A stretch of DNA of 64,000 nt from Pedobacter punctiformis (GTDB lineage: Bacteria; Bacteroidota; Bacteroidia; Sphingobacteriales; Sphingobacteriaceae), in the NCBI RefSeq assembly GCF_027213715.1, contig NZ_JAPWGM010000007.1, positions 95,762 through 159,761 of the forward strand, given 5' to 3'. Numbering within the stretch: the first letter of the stretch is position 1; each line of letters opens with the position of its first letter. Position numbers and translations under genes: made by a program. Shown piece after piece: positions 25,902-34,664 of this stretch. Below the pieces are notes generated by a model. That model was not told where the DNA came from, ran no database searches, and saw only the letters and a list, made by a program, of their open reading frames with translations.

Positions 25902-28900
25902 ATGTTTCAAAACAGACTTCTACTTTTCGGCCTTTTCTGGCTATTTACAATTTTTAGTCTCTCTGCCCGGGGGCAAGGTAAATTATCGGGTTCGGTAACA
26001 GATAAGGCCGATGGATTGCCGATACCGGGTGTTAGTATTCGGGTTGAAGGTAAAAATACAGGTGCCATTACAGATACAAACGGTCAGTTTAGTATTCAGG
26101 CAGCCAGTGGTGATGTACTTAGCATCAGTTATATTGGCTATCAAACTCAAACTTTTAAAATAAATAATGCCGGTAAAATTCAGATTGCTTTAGAGCAGGC
26201 TAAAAATAATCTTCAGGAAGTTGTAATCACGGCTTTAGGAATTAACAAAGAGAAAAAATCTTTAGGTTATGCCATTCAGGAAGTTAAGGGATCAGATTTA
26301 GCCGAAGCGAAAGAAAGTAACCTGGTTAATGCACTGGCTGGAAAAGTAGCCGGTGTAAACATTACCAATAGTCAGGGTAACATGGGGTCATCCCGCATTG
26401 TTATCCGTGGCGAAACTTCAATATCAGGCAATAATCAACCTTTATTTGTGGTAGATGGGGTTCCCGTGGATAACTCTCAGTTGGGCGCCGGTGGTTCAAG
26501 GGATTTTGCCAATGCCATTTCAGACATTAACTCGGAAGATATAGAAACCATCAGCGTTTTAAAAGGCCCAAATGCCGCGGCTTTATATGGTTCAAGAGCT
26601 GCCAATGGGGTTATTATCATCAAAACAAAATCAGGGAAAAGAGGTAAGGCAAGCAGTATTTCTATAAACTCAAGTACAACGTTTGAAGATTTGTTGGTTC
26701 TTCCTGAATATCAGGATGTCTTTGGGCAGGGATCAAACGGAGAGTTTAGCTATGTTAACGGTAAAGATAAAGGGGTAAATGATGGTGTTGATGAAAGCTG
26801 GGGCCCTAAAATGGACGGACGTTTAATTCCACAGTTCAATTCAAATGGTGTAGCCGTTCCATTTGTTCCACATCCAAATAACGTACGTGATTTTTTTGAA
26901 ACCGGTCATACTTTAAACAACGGTGTATCATTTACGGGTGGAGGCGATGCTTACAATTACCGCTTCTCGTATAACAATAGTGCCCAAAAAGGAGTAATTC
27001 CTAATTCCGAGCTGAACAAAAACAGTTTTGGATTAAATACCAGTTTTGACTTGCTGCCAAAATTGAAGCTTGATTTAAGCGCAAATTATGTACGCACTTC
27101 TTCTGATAATTTACCGGGTGCCGGAGGGAAACGTTCAACCAGTACCATGTTGCAGTTTTTATGGTTTGGCCGTCAGGTAGATGTAGGTGCACTTAAAAAT
27201 TATATTGGTGCCGATGGGCAACCCTTCAACTGGAATAACAGTTATTATAGCAATCCTTATTTCATTGCCTACGAGAATACGGTTGCACAACGCCGCGACC
27301 GTTTAATTGGTACAGTGGGCTTAACGTATCAAATCAACAGCACTTTAAAAGCAAATTTTCATACCGGAAATGACTATTACAATGACAGACGTAAATTAAA
27401 GGTAGCTTATGGTACTAATGGTACACCTCTGGGCTCTTATCAGGAAGTAGGATATACGGTTAACGAGAACAATACGGAAGCGAGTTTAAGTTTTAACAAA
27501 CACTTAAATAAAGATTTCAATCTCGATGTTTTAGCCGGAGGAAATTTACGTTCTAAGTTTAACGAAGAAAATAATCAAACTGCTCAGAATTTGGCAGTAG
27601 CCGGAATTTATACTTTAAAAAATTCGCGTGACCCGTTAATATCTTCAAACTCCTTTGGCAAACTAAAGGTTTATAGTGTGTTTTCTTCCGCACAACTGGG
27701 TTTTAGAGATTATGCCTATTTAAATGTTACGGCCAGAAATGACTGGTCATCTACCTTACCCGCAAAAAATAATTCATATTTCTACCCATCAGTAAATGGA
27801 AGCCTTATTTTGAGCGAGGCATTTGACTGGAAAAGTGATGTACTTACCTTTGCAAAGCTTCGTGGAGGTTGGTCCAGAGTTGGTAAAGATACCGACCCTT
27901 ATCAATTACTTAATACCTATTCATTCAACCCTGTTTTTGGCAGTTATCCTTTATTAAGCCTTACCGACCGCTATCTAAATCCGGATTTAAAACCTGAATA
28001 CACCAATTCGAGCGAAATAGGATTTGAACTGGCTTTTTTAAAAAGTAGAATCCGCCTGGATGTGAGTGCCTATAACACCAACAGTTTCAACCAGATTTTT
28101 AATGCCGATGTAAGTTCCGGAACCGGATTTAGTCAAAAGCTTATCAACGCCGGCCGCATTAATAACAAAGGGGTAGAGGTACAATTAGGGCTTACTCCAG
28201 TAAAACAAACTGGTGGCTTACAGTGGGATGTAAATGTTAATTATTCGCTCAACAGAAGCAAAGTAGTAGAACTGGATCCGGAAGGTAATTTCCAGAATGT
28301 AATTTTAGGTTCAGGTGGTGTACAGGTTCTGGCCTCAGTTGGTCAGCCTTACGGAACATTATTTGGAACTACTTACCTGCGAAATGCAAATGGTGATATC
28401 CTGGTAAATTCAAGCGGTTATGCGCAGGTAGATCCAACCAAACATGTGTTAGGTGTTTATACTCCAAAATGGATTGGAAGCATTAATAACGATTTTAGTT
28501 ATAAAGGCTTTACCCTCGGCTTTTTAGTTGATGCCAAAGTTGGAGGTTTAATTTATTCAGGTACGCATGCAACAGGTTTTACTACCGGCGTTTTAGCCGA
28601 GACTTTGCCGGGTAGAGATGAAGAACACGGCGGTTTACCTTACTATTATCCGGGTAATAACAAAACACTGGCGGCAGTACAGCTAAGCTCGCACAGCAGT
28701 ACAGCACCGGGTGCCGCGACAGTTTATCATGATGGGGTTATTTTTGATGGGGTTAGAGCCGATGGTTCAAAAAACACCAGCGTTTTATCTGCGCAACAAT
28801 ATTATAAAGCCATTGCCAATGTAAATGAAGCACATGTGTTTAGTGCTACAGCTATTCGTTTACGTGAAGTTAGTCTGGGTTATAACTTACCTAAAAATTT

Positions 28901-29087
28901 AATTTCTAAAGTTGGTTTAACCAATGCCCGTTTCACTTTAATCGGCAGAAATTTATGGATTATTCATAAAAACGTTCCAAATATCGATCCTGAAACCGCT
29001 TTTGCAACAGACAATGCACAAGGTTTAGAATCTTTACAGCTGCCAACAACCAGAAGTTATGGCTTTAGCTTAAATCTTACTTTTTAA
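25902..29087 (+). CDS. SusC/RagA family TonB-linked outer-membrane receptor
   Basis: The 1061-residue protein has a signal peptide (about 1-24), a carboxypeptidase-like domain (about 28-110, GKLSGSVTDKADGLPIPGVSI) and a plug (QEVVITALGINKEKKSLGYAIQEV, then PLFVVDGVPVDNS and SVLKGPNAAALYGSRAANGVI). A large barrel ends in SLNLTF. With its SusD partner it would import a bulky nutrient across the outer membrane using TonB energy. The SAM riboswitch and poly-Cys leader upstream point to a sulfur-containing nutrient rather than a glycan; no glycoside hydrolase or sugar regulator is in the operon. Confidence 0.95.
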   Translation: MFQNRLLLFGLFWLFTIFSLSARGQGKLSGSVTDKADGLPIPGVSIRVEGKNTGAITDTNGQFSIQAASGDVLSISYIGYQTQTFKINNAGKIQIALEQAKNNLQEVVITALGINKEKKSLGYAIQEVKGSDLAEAKESNLVNALAGKVAGVNITNSQGNMGSSRIVIRGETSISGNNQPLFVVDGVPVDNSQLGAGGSRDFANAISDINSEDIETISVLKGPNAAALYGSRAANGVIIIKTKSGKRGKASSISINSSTTFEDLLVLPEYQDVFGQGSNGEFSYVNGKDKGVNDGVDESWGPKMDGRLIPQFNSNGVAVPFVPHPNNVRDFFETGHTLNNGVSFTGGGDAYNYRFSYNNSAQKGVIPNSELNKNSFGLNTSFDLLPKLKLDLSANYVRTSSDNLPGAGGKRSTSTMLQFLWFGRQVDVGALKNYIGADGQPFNWNNSYYSNPYFIAYENTVAQRRDRLIGTVGLTYQINSTLKANFHTGNDYYNDRRKLKVAYGTNGTPLGSYQEVGYTVNENNTEASLSFNKHLNKDFNLDVLAGGNLRSKFNEENNQTAQNLAVAGIYTLKNSRDPLISSNSFGKLKVYSVFSSAQLGFRDYAYLNVTARNDWSSTLPAKNNSYFYPSVNGSLILSEAFDWKSDVLTFAKLRGGWSRVGKDTDPYQLLNTYSFNPVFGSYPLLSLTDRYLNPDLKPEYTNSSEIGFELAFLKSRIRLDVSAYNTNSFNQIFNADVSSGTGFSQKLINAGRINNKGVEVQLGLTPVKQTGGLQWDVNVNYSLNRSKVVELDPEGNFQNVILGSGGVQVLASVGQPYGTLFGTTYLRNANGDILVNSSGYAQVDPTKHVLGVYTPKWIGSINNDFSYKGFTLGFLVDAKVGGLIYSGTHATGFTTGVLAETLPGRDEEHGGLPYYYPGNNKTLAAVQLSSHSSTAPGAATVYHDGVIFDGVRADGSKNTSVLSAQQYYKAIANVNEAHVFSATAIRLREVSLGYNLPKNLISKVGLTNARFTLIGRNLWIIHKNVPNIDPETAFATDNAQGLESLQLPTTRSYGFSLNLTF

Positions 29088-29091
29088 TTCT

Positions 29092-30525
29092 ATGATCATG
29101 ATCAAAAAAACATATACCATTGCCCTGAGCTTAATTGTTTTAACCCTGGGCGCCTGCAAAAAAGACCTGCTCGATACCAATAAAAATCCAAATGAGTCAG
29201 AAACCGCACAATCTGATTATTTATTAGCCAATGCAATAAAAAGCGCTGCTGATAATTATTACAGTACGGCAAATACTATGGATGCAAGTTTATTATTTAT
29301 ACAATATTGGGCTAAAATTCAATACCCGGATCAGGACCGTTATATTTTTACCAACGGTAGCTTTGAAAGTGGCTGGAAGAGTTTTTACACGCAGAGTTTA
29401 GCCGATTTAAATGTGCTGATTAAGCAGGGACAACAGCAAAATAATCCAAATTATACCGCAGTAGGACTAACTTTACGCAGCTGGATATTTTCAGTACTTA
29501 CAGATGCTTATGGAAGTATACCATACAAAGAAGCATTGGATATTTCTAAGATTACGCCAAAATACGATGATCAGCGTACTGTTTATATCGGTTTAATTGC
29601 AGACTTAAAAACAGCTTTAACCACTTATAACCCTTCGGGAAATGCCATTGGAGGCGATCCGGTTTTTGGTGGAAATATTAACAGCTGGCGTAAATTTGCC
29701 AATGCGCTTCGTTTTCGTTTGGCATTAAGAATTGCAGACCGTGAACCCGACTTGGCTAAACAAACAATTACTGAAGTATTGGCAGATCCAGCTGGATTAA
29801 TCAGTACAGAATCAGAATCGGTGCAATTTGTTTATGCAAGTTCTCCAAATCAAAACCCAATTGCTAAAATCTTCGAAACCCGTGATGATTATCGTGTTTC
29901 GAAAACACTGGTTGATAAATTAATAGGTTTAAATGATCCGCGTTTGGCTTTTTATGCAAATAAAACGGCTACAGCAACGCCCGAGATTTATGCAGGCTTG
30001 CCCAATGGGGTAACCAAAACCAGCAGCTCCCGCTTTGATTTAACCTCTAAACCCGGAAACTTCTTTACAAAAGCATCGGCCCCAGCGGTTATTTTAAGTT
30101 ATTCGGAATCTTTATTTGACCGGGCAGAAGCCGCTTCGAGGGGATTCTCAACCGAAAATGCGGCTGCTTTATATCAACAAGCCATTACCACGTCTTTTCA
30201 ATATTATGGAATTGATGGGGCATCTATCCAAGCTTATCTGGCTCAGCCGGCAGTACAATATAATGCTTCAAATTTTCGTAAATCTATTGGAGAGCAAAAA
30301 TGGATTGCCCTTTTTGGTCAGGGATTAGAAGCTTTTGCAGAATGGCGCAGATTGGATTACCCTCAATTACAGCCTGCAGTAGAAGGTGTATTGGATGGTA
30401 AAATTCCGAGCCGTTTTATTTATCCCGGAGGAGAGCAATCTGTAAATAAAGCCAGTTATACCGAAGCGGTTGCCAAACAAGGTCCTGATCTTTTAACCAC
30501 TAAATTATGGTTCGATGTTAATTAA
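29092..30525 (+). CDS. SusD/RagB-like surface lipoprotein
   Basis: The 477-residue protein has a lipoprotein signal with C22 (LGACKK) and the helical SusD-like fold typical of the SusD-like_2 subgroup, including YWAKIQYPDQDRY, SWIFSVLTDAYGSIPYKEAL and EQKWIALFGQGLEAFAEWRR near the C-terminus. Such proteins form the lid of the SusC barrel and bind the substrate outside the cell. It starts 4 bp after the SusC stop, so both are one operon. ATG 29098 is an equally possible start. Confidence 0.93.
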   Translation: MIMIKKTYTIALSLIVLTLGACKKDLLDTNKNPNESETAQSDYLLANAIKSAADNYYSTANTMDASLLFIQYWAKIQYPDQDRYIFTNGSFESGWKSFYTQSLADLNVLIKQGQQQNNPNYTAVGLTLRSWIFSVLTDAYGSIPYKEALDISKITPKYDDQRTVYIGLIADLKTALTTYNPSGNAIGGDPVFGGNINSWRKFANALRFRLALRIADREPDLAKQTITEVLADPAGLISTESESVQFVYASSPNQNPIAKIFETRDDYRVSKTLVDKLIGLNDPRLAFYANKTATATPEIYAGLPNGVTKTSSSRFDLTSKPGNFFTKASAPAVILSYSESLFDRAEAASRGFSTENAAALYQQAITTSFQYYGIDGASIQAYLAQPAVQYNASNFRKSIGEQKWIALFGQGLEAFAEWRRLDYPQLQPAVEGVLDGKIPSRFIYPGGEQSVNKASYTEAVAKQGPDLLTTKLWFDVN

Positions 30526-30541
30526 AATCAAAATTGAAACA

Positions 30542-31531
30542 ATGAAATTATCCCTAAAATTAATTGCTGCTATCGGCCTTGGAGGTCTTAGCAGTGTTTC
30601 AGCTCAAACTAAATTAAATCTGACTGGAATCGTTGCACATGCAGAAACCGGAAAAGTGTATTTGCAGAAATTCAGCAATAAAATGTTTACCACAATTGAT
30701 TCTTCGCAAATTAATAACGGTAAATTTAGCTTTGCCACCGCTGTAGAACTTCCTGAATTATATGGATTAACGTTTGATCAAAACAAAAATCCTTTATATG
30801 TTTTCTTAGATAATAAAGCTACAACCGTTAATCTCGATTCGGTAAAATATTATAGAAGCAGTACCGTTTCAGGTTCTGTTGCACAGGATTTATTTAACCA
30901 GTACCGTAAAACAAAATCGGTTAAAATAGAAGATTTTATAAAAGAAAATCCTTCATCAATTGTTTCGGCTTATGTTTTGTACCGCGAATGGTCATATCGC
31001 TTAACGCCTGCAGAAATTGAACAAAACATTGCAAATCTGGATAGAACTTTGGATAAAACGCCCTACGTTCAGGTATTAAAAGGTTTGGTTCCTGTTTTAA
31101 AATCAGTTCAACCCGGAAACCGTGCCCTGGATTTTGAACTACCTGATGCAAATGGCAAAAATGTTAAACTTTCCGATCATTTTGGTAAATACCTGCTGGT
31201 TGATTTTTGGGCGTCCTGGTGCCCGCCTTGCCGTGCAGAAAATCCAAATGTGGTTAAGCTTTTCCAAAAATATAAATCAAAGGGCTTTGACGTATTTGGT
31301 GTATCACTGGATAAAAGCAAAGAAAATTGGTTAAAAGCAATAAAAGATGATCATTTGGACTGGACACAAGTATCTGATCTTCAGTTTTGGAACAGTGCCG
31401 GAGCAAAAATATATGGAGTAATGGCCATTCCGGCTAATGTACTTATAGATCCGAATGGTGTAATTATAGCCCGAAATTTATACGGTGCAGATTTAGAAAA
31501 GAAACTGGAAGAAATTTTCAGCGCAAAATAA
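30542..31531 (+). CDS. TlpA-family thiol-disulfide oxidoreductase with DUF4369-like N-terminus
   Basis: The 329-residue protein has a signal peptide (ending VSAQ, about residue 22), an N-terminal beta domain of the DUF4369 type (about 25-110), a helical linker, and a C-terminal thioredoxin-like domain with WCPPC in LLVDFWASWCPPCRAENPN. It should work in the periplasm on disulfides of imported or envelope molecules. It overlaps nothing but lies 16 bp after the SusD stop; the in-frame TTG/ATG region upstream at 30515 is not needed. Its place in a riboswitch-controlled operon fits reduction of a disulfide-bearing sulfur source. Confidence 0.92.
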   Translation: MKLSLKLIAAIGLGGLSSVSAQTKLNLTGIVAHAETGKVYLQKFSNKMFTTIDSSQINNGKFSFATAVELPELYGLTFDQNKNPLYVFLDNKATTVNLDSVKYYRSSTVSGSVAQDLFNQYRKTKSVKIEDFIKENPSSIVSAYVLYREWSYRLTPAEIEQNIANLDRTLDKTPYVQVLKGLVPVLKSVQPGNRALDFELPDANGKNVKLSDHFGKYLLVDFWASWCPPCRAENPNVVKLFQKYKSKGFDVFGVSLDKSKENWLKAIKDDHLDWTQVSDLQFWNSAGAKIYGVMAIPANVLIDPNGVIIARNLYGADLEKKLEEIFSAK

Positions 31532-31536
31532 AGCAT

Positions 31537-31568
31537 AAAAAAACCGGGTCGATTCACCCGGTTTTTTA
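31537..31568. terminator. Bidirectional terminator between tlpA-like and speA-like genes
   Basis: ACCGGGT and ACCCGGT form a stem with a 6-nt loop, flanked by an A run and a T run, so it can serve both convergent genes. Confidence 0.9.
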
Positions 31569-31579
31569 TTTTAATGAGT

Positions 31580-32968
31580 TTAGTAACCCAGAATTTTTAA
31601 TACCTGTTTACTGTTTTGTTCTTCTCCAAAAACCTCAAAGTTGAAACTTTCATCCCGGTTTCTTCGAATTAATACATGTTTAGGGCTTGGTAGCAAACAA
31701 TGGTGAATGCCACCATAACCACTTAAAACCTCCTGATATGCACCCGTGTGGAAGAAACCTAAATACTGTACTTTACGTGTTTTAGGCATAAACACACTGT
31801 TCATGTGTGCTTCCTGGTTATAATAATCCTGCCCGTCGCAGGTAATACCCCCTAAGTTTACACGTTCGTATTCTGCATCCCAGTTGTTTACTGGTAAAAG
31901 GATATATTTTTGATTTAAAGCCCAAACATCAGGCAGGTTGGTAATAAAAGAACCATCCAGCATTAACCACCTTTCACGGTCATTTTGTTGTTTACGGCCC
32001 AATACTTTGTATAAAATGCCCGATGCTTCTGCAACGGTATATTTTCCAAACTCAGTAATAATATCTGGTTCCATTACATCATGAATGGCACAAATTTCTT
32101 TTATCCTTTTTACAATTTCGTTTACCATATACTCGTAATCGAAATCAAAAACCAATGAATCTTTAAATGGCATACCGCCACCAATATCCAAAGTATCCAG
32201 CTCAGGATTAATTTTTTTGAATTTGCAATATAAGGTTACATATTTCTCCAACTCATTCCAGTAATATGGCGAATCGGTAATGCCTGAGTTGATAAAAAAG
32301 TGTAATAATTTAACTTTAAAATTAGGATTGGTAACGATTTTATTGTTGTAAAACTCAATTACATCTTCCATTCTAACACCTAAACGTGAAGTATAAAATT
32401 GTGAATCAGGTTGTTCCTCTGCCGCAATACGAATACCCAGATTACATGGTGTATCCATTTCTACCTCGTCATCATAAAGATTAAACTCTTCTTTATTATC
32501 CAGTACCGGAATGATGTTTTTATACCCGTCATGCAACATATCAATAATATACTGCTTGTACTGATAGGTTTTAAAACCATTACAAATAATGGTGGTATCC
32601 TTAGTTAAATGTCCTTTTTTCTCCAGGGCATCAACCATTGGCATATCAAAAGCTGAAGAAGTTTCTAAGTGAATATTGTTCTTCAGGGCTTCTTCTACAA
32701 TGTGCCTGAAGTGCGAACTTTTGGTACAGTAGCAATATTTATAATCGCCACGGTAATTGTTCTTTAAAATAGCAGTCTGGAAAAGGATTTTTGCCTGTTG
32801 TATTTTCTTACTCACCAAAGGCAAGTAGGTGAAACGTAGGGGAGTACCGTAAGTTTCAATCATTTCCATCAGGTTTAAATCCTGAAAATATAATTCATCG
32901 TCTATAACGTCAAAGCCTTCTTGCGGAAAACCAACACTTAGATCAAGAAATTCTGAGTAACTCTGCAT
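31580..32968 (-). CDS. speA: Arginine decarboxylase-like PLP enzyme (fold III)
   Basis: The 462-residue protein is a fold III PLP-dependent decarboxylase of the alanine-racemase-barrel type. It has the N-terminal barrel with YKYCYCTKSSHFRHIV (the Lys that forms the PLP aldimine), LDIGGGMPF, and the C-terminal DGQDYYNQEAHMNSVFMP and GAYQEVLSGYGGIHHCLLP. It is much shorter than the 630-residue E. coli SpeA, as is usual for the Bacteroidota enzyme annotated as arginine decarboxylase. Agmatine for polyamines is the expected product, but ornithine or related substrates are not excluded. Arginine-related genes follow downstream. Confidence 0.8.
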   Translation of the reverse strand: MQSYSEFLDLSVGFPQEGFDVIDDELYFQDLNLMEMIETYGTPLRFTYLPLVSKKIQQAKILFQTAILKNNYRGDYKYCYCTKSSHFRHIVEEALKNNIHLETSSAFDMPMVDALEKKGHLTKDTTIICNGFKTYQYKQYIIDMLHDGYKNIIPVLDNKEEFNLYDDEVEMDTPCNLGIRIAAEEQPDSQFYTSRLGVRMEDVIEFYNNKIVTNPNFKVKLLHFFINSGITDSPYYWNELEKYVTLYCKFKKINPELDTLDIGGGMPFKDSLVFDFDYEYMVNEIVKRIKEICAIHDVMEPDIITEFGKYTVAEASGILYKVLGRKQQNDRERWLMLDGSFITNLPDVWALNQKYILLPVNNWDAEYERVNLGGITCDGQDYYNQEAHMNSVFMPKTRKVQYLGFFHTGAYQEVLSGYGGIHHCLLPSPKHVLIRRNRDESFNFEVFGEEQNSKQVLKILGY

Positions 32969-33296
32969 TTATGGTTTTAAAATAATTTTTGCAAAAATGT
33001 AATTTTAAATTGAGAATTGAACGTTATTGGAAATATTTTTACGCAGGAGAAACGTTTAATTTACCTGCAAATTTACAATGCAGATTGGCAAAGGGTAAAA
33101 CTCAGATTATTAGGGAGTTTGATTAAGAAGAAATAAACACTTGTTATAGCAAAACTTTAGGGAATTTGAAGGCGAAAGAAATAATAATATATAGCTGAAA
33201 TAAAAAAAATATTTTTTTAAAGTAATACTGAAGTTCATCCGTCTTCATTAAATAAACCCAAACAAAATTATTAGCAAACTATAAAAAGCTGTTATT
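32969..33296. other. Intergenic region without recognisable feature
   Basis: This A/T-rich stretch must hold divergent promoters for the speA-like gene and the small protein at 33297. I found no convincing TTTG/TAnnTTTG pair or hairpin in it. Confidence 0.6.
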
Positions 33297-33530
33297 ATGA
33301 TCTCGATCTTTAAAACCAATATTCAATCAGATGCAGAGCTAGGAAAAATTGCCAACCATCTAAACAATTTACTCGATGGCGCTACCTGGAGTATCGATTT
33401 ATCAGATTGTGATAAAATTTTAAGAGTAGAATCTTTTGTTGATAAAAGTGACGATACCGTTTCTTTATTTTCCAGACTAGGGTTCAATTGTGAACGTTTA
33501 CAAAATTTTTATGCACCGCCAGTTTGGTAA
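33297..33530 (+). CDS. Small hypothetical protein
   Basis: The 77-residue protein (MISIFKTNIQSDAELGKIAN at the start) has an alternating strand-helix pattern compatible with a small ferredoxin-like or heavy-metal-associated-like fold but no CxxC metal motif. The pattern of the middle part (SIDLSDCDKILRVESF) resembles small proteins common in Pedobacter. It stands alone between divergent arginine-metabolism genes. Function unknown. Confidence 0.65.
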   Translation: MISIFKTNIQSDAELGKIANHLNNLLDGATWSIDLSDCDKILRVESFVDKSDDTVSLFSRLGFNCERLQNFYAPPVW

Positions 33531-33727
33531 TCGCAACTTCAATTGGAGTAATAGCCGTATTTAATTAGGAAAGTAAAACCCTTAATTAACCTATTAATTT
33601 GTTTCTGCTGTCCGTTTTACTTTTCCGATGAAAACTGGAAATCGTGTTCACTGCCATCAGGTTTATTAGGCAGTTTTTGGTGCTGCTATTTAAATTTTAA
33701 CAGCAAATTCCATATAAATTCGTCTTG

Positions 33728-34639
33728 TTAAAGTGCTGGCAAATGTACTTCTGCAAGCATGCATCTTGCACTGCCGCCACCATTCTTTTCAATGGTATAC
33801 AATGGAGCATAAATAATCTGGTTATATTGCTCTAAATGAGTGATTTGTGTTGGATTTAAAGCTAGGTATGCCTGCTCAGACATCACCAAAAGGTTTTCGC
33901 CCTTATTGTTTTTAACCTGCAACATATTACCCGCAAAGTGGTTCATTTGCTCCAAACTGATTTCTATAATTTTTTTACCACTGTCGATCAGGCGCATTGC
34001 AACTTTTTCTTTTTCCTGTACATCCGGAATAGATTCTAAACAAACTACGGCAAAATCGTCAGCTACACACATCATCACATTGGTATGATAAATTGGAAAA
34101 CGCTCCGCATCTACCGCCTGAAAAGCTACAGGCTGGTAACCTGTTAACATGCAGAAATTATTAAGCACTTCTTCATCCGTACGCACACTTAAACAGGCAT
34201 AGGCAATTTTATTTGGCCGGTCTAATACCATGCTTCCGGTACCTTCTAAAAAAAGATGCTGTTGTTCGTAAAAACTTAAATCGCTAACGTGATTAACTTC
34301 AAACTTAGCTTTTAACTGCTCCAGTATTTCTTTTCTTCTTTCCAGTCTGCGGTTTTCGGAAAACATCGGATATAGATAAACCGACCCATCCTCATGAAAA
34401 GAAACCCAATTATTTGGAAAAATAGAATCCGGTTTTTCAGGCTCTAAAGTGTCGTTAACCACCGTAACATCAACCTCATTTTTTCGGAGTAATTCTACAA
34501 AGCCATCAAATTCTTTTAATGCCTCGGCCTGTACGTTTTCCTGTGCGGTTGCTTCCTGAAATTTATTGTTTCCTGCTGTTTGCTCATTGAACTTAAAATC
34601 AACAGGGCGGATCATTAATATATGATTGGTACTTTGCAT
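33728..34639 (-). CDS. ctlX: Citrulline utilisation hydrolase-like protein (amidinotransferase fold)
   Basis: The 303-residue protein belongs to the CtlX branch of the guanidino-group-modifying superfamily: MIRPVDFKFN, DSIFPNNWVSFHEDGSVYLYPM with the Asp and Glu ligands, LEGTGSMVLDR, IYHTNVMMCV with the catalytic His, and GGGSARCMLAEVH with C293 as the nucleophile. It would hydrolyse the ureido or guanidino group of citrulline or a related compound. It is followed by the deiminase-like gene 25 bp upstream on the same strand, forming an arginine-breakdown unit. Confidence 0.88.
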   Translation of the reverse strand: MQSTNHILMIRPVDFKFNEQTAGNNKFQEATAQENVQAEALKEFDGFVELLRKNEVDVTVVNDTLEPEKPDSIFPNNWVSFHEDGSVYLYPMFSENRRLERRKEILEQLKAKFEVNHVSDLSFYEQQHLFLEGTGSMVLDRPNKIAYACLSVRTDEEVLNNFCMLTGYQPVAFQAVDAERFPIYHTNVMMCVADDFAVVCLESIPDVQEKEKVAMRLIDSGKKIIEISLEQMNHFAGNMLQVKNNKGENLLVMSEQAYLALNPTQITHLEQYNQIIYAPLYTIEKNGGGSARCMLAEVHLPAL

Positions 34640-34664
34640 GTTTTTGGTTTAGTAGCTTATCAGA

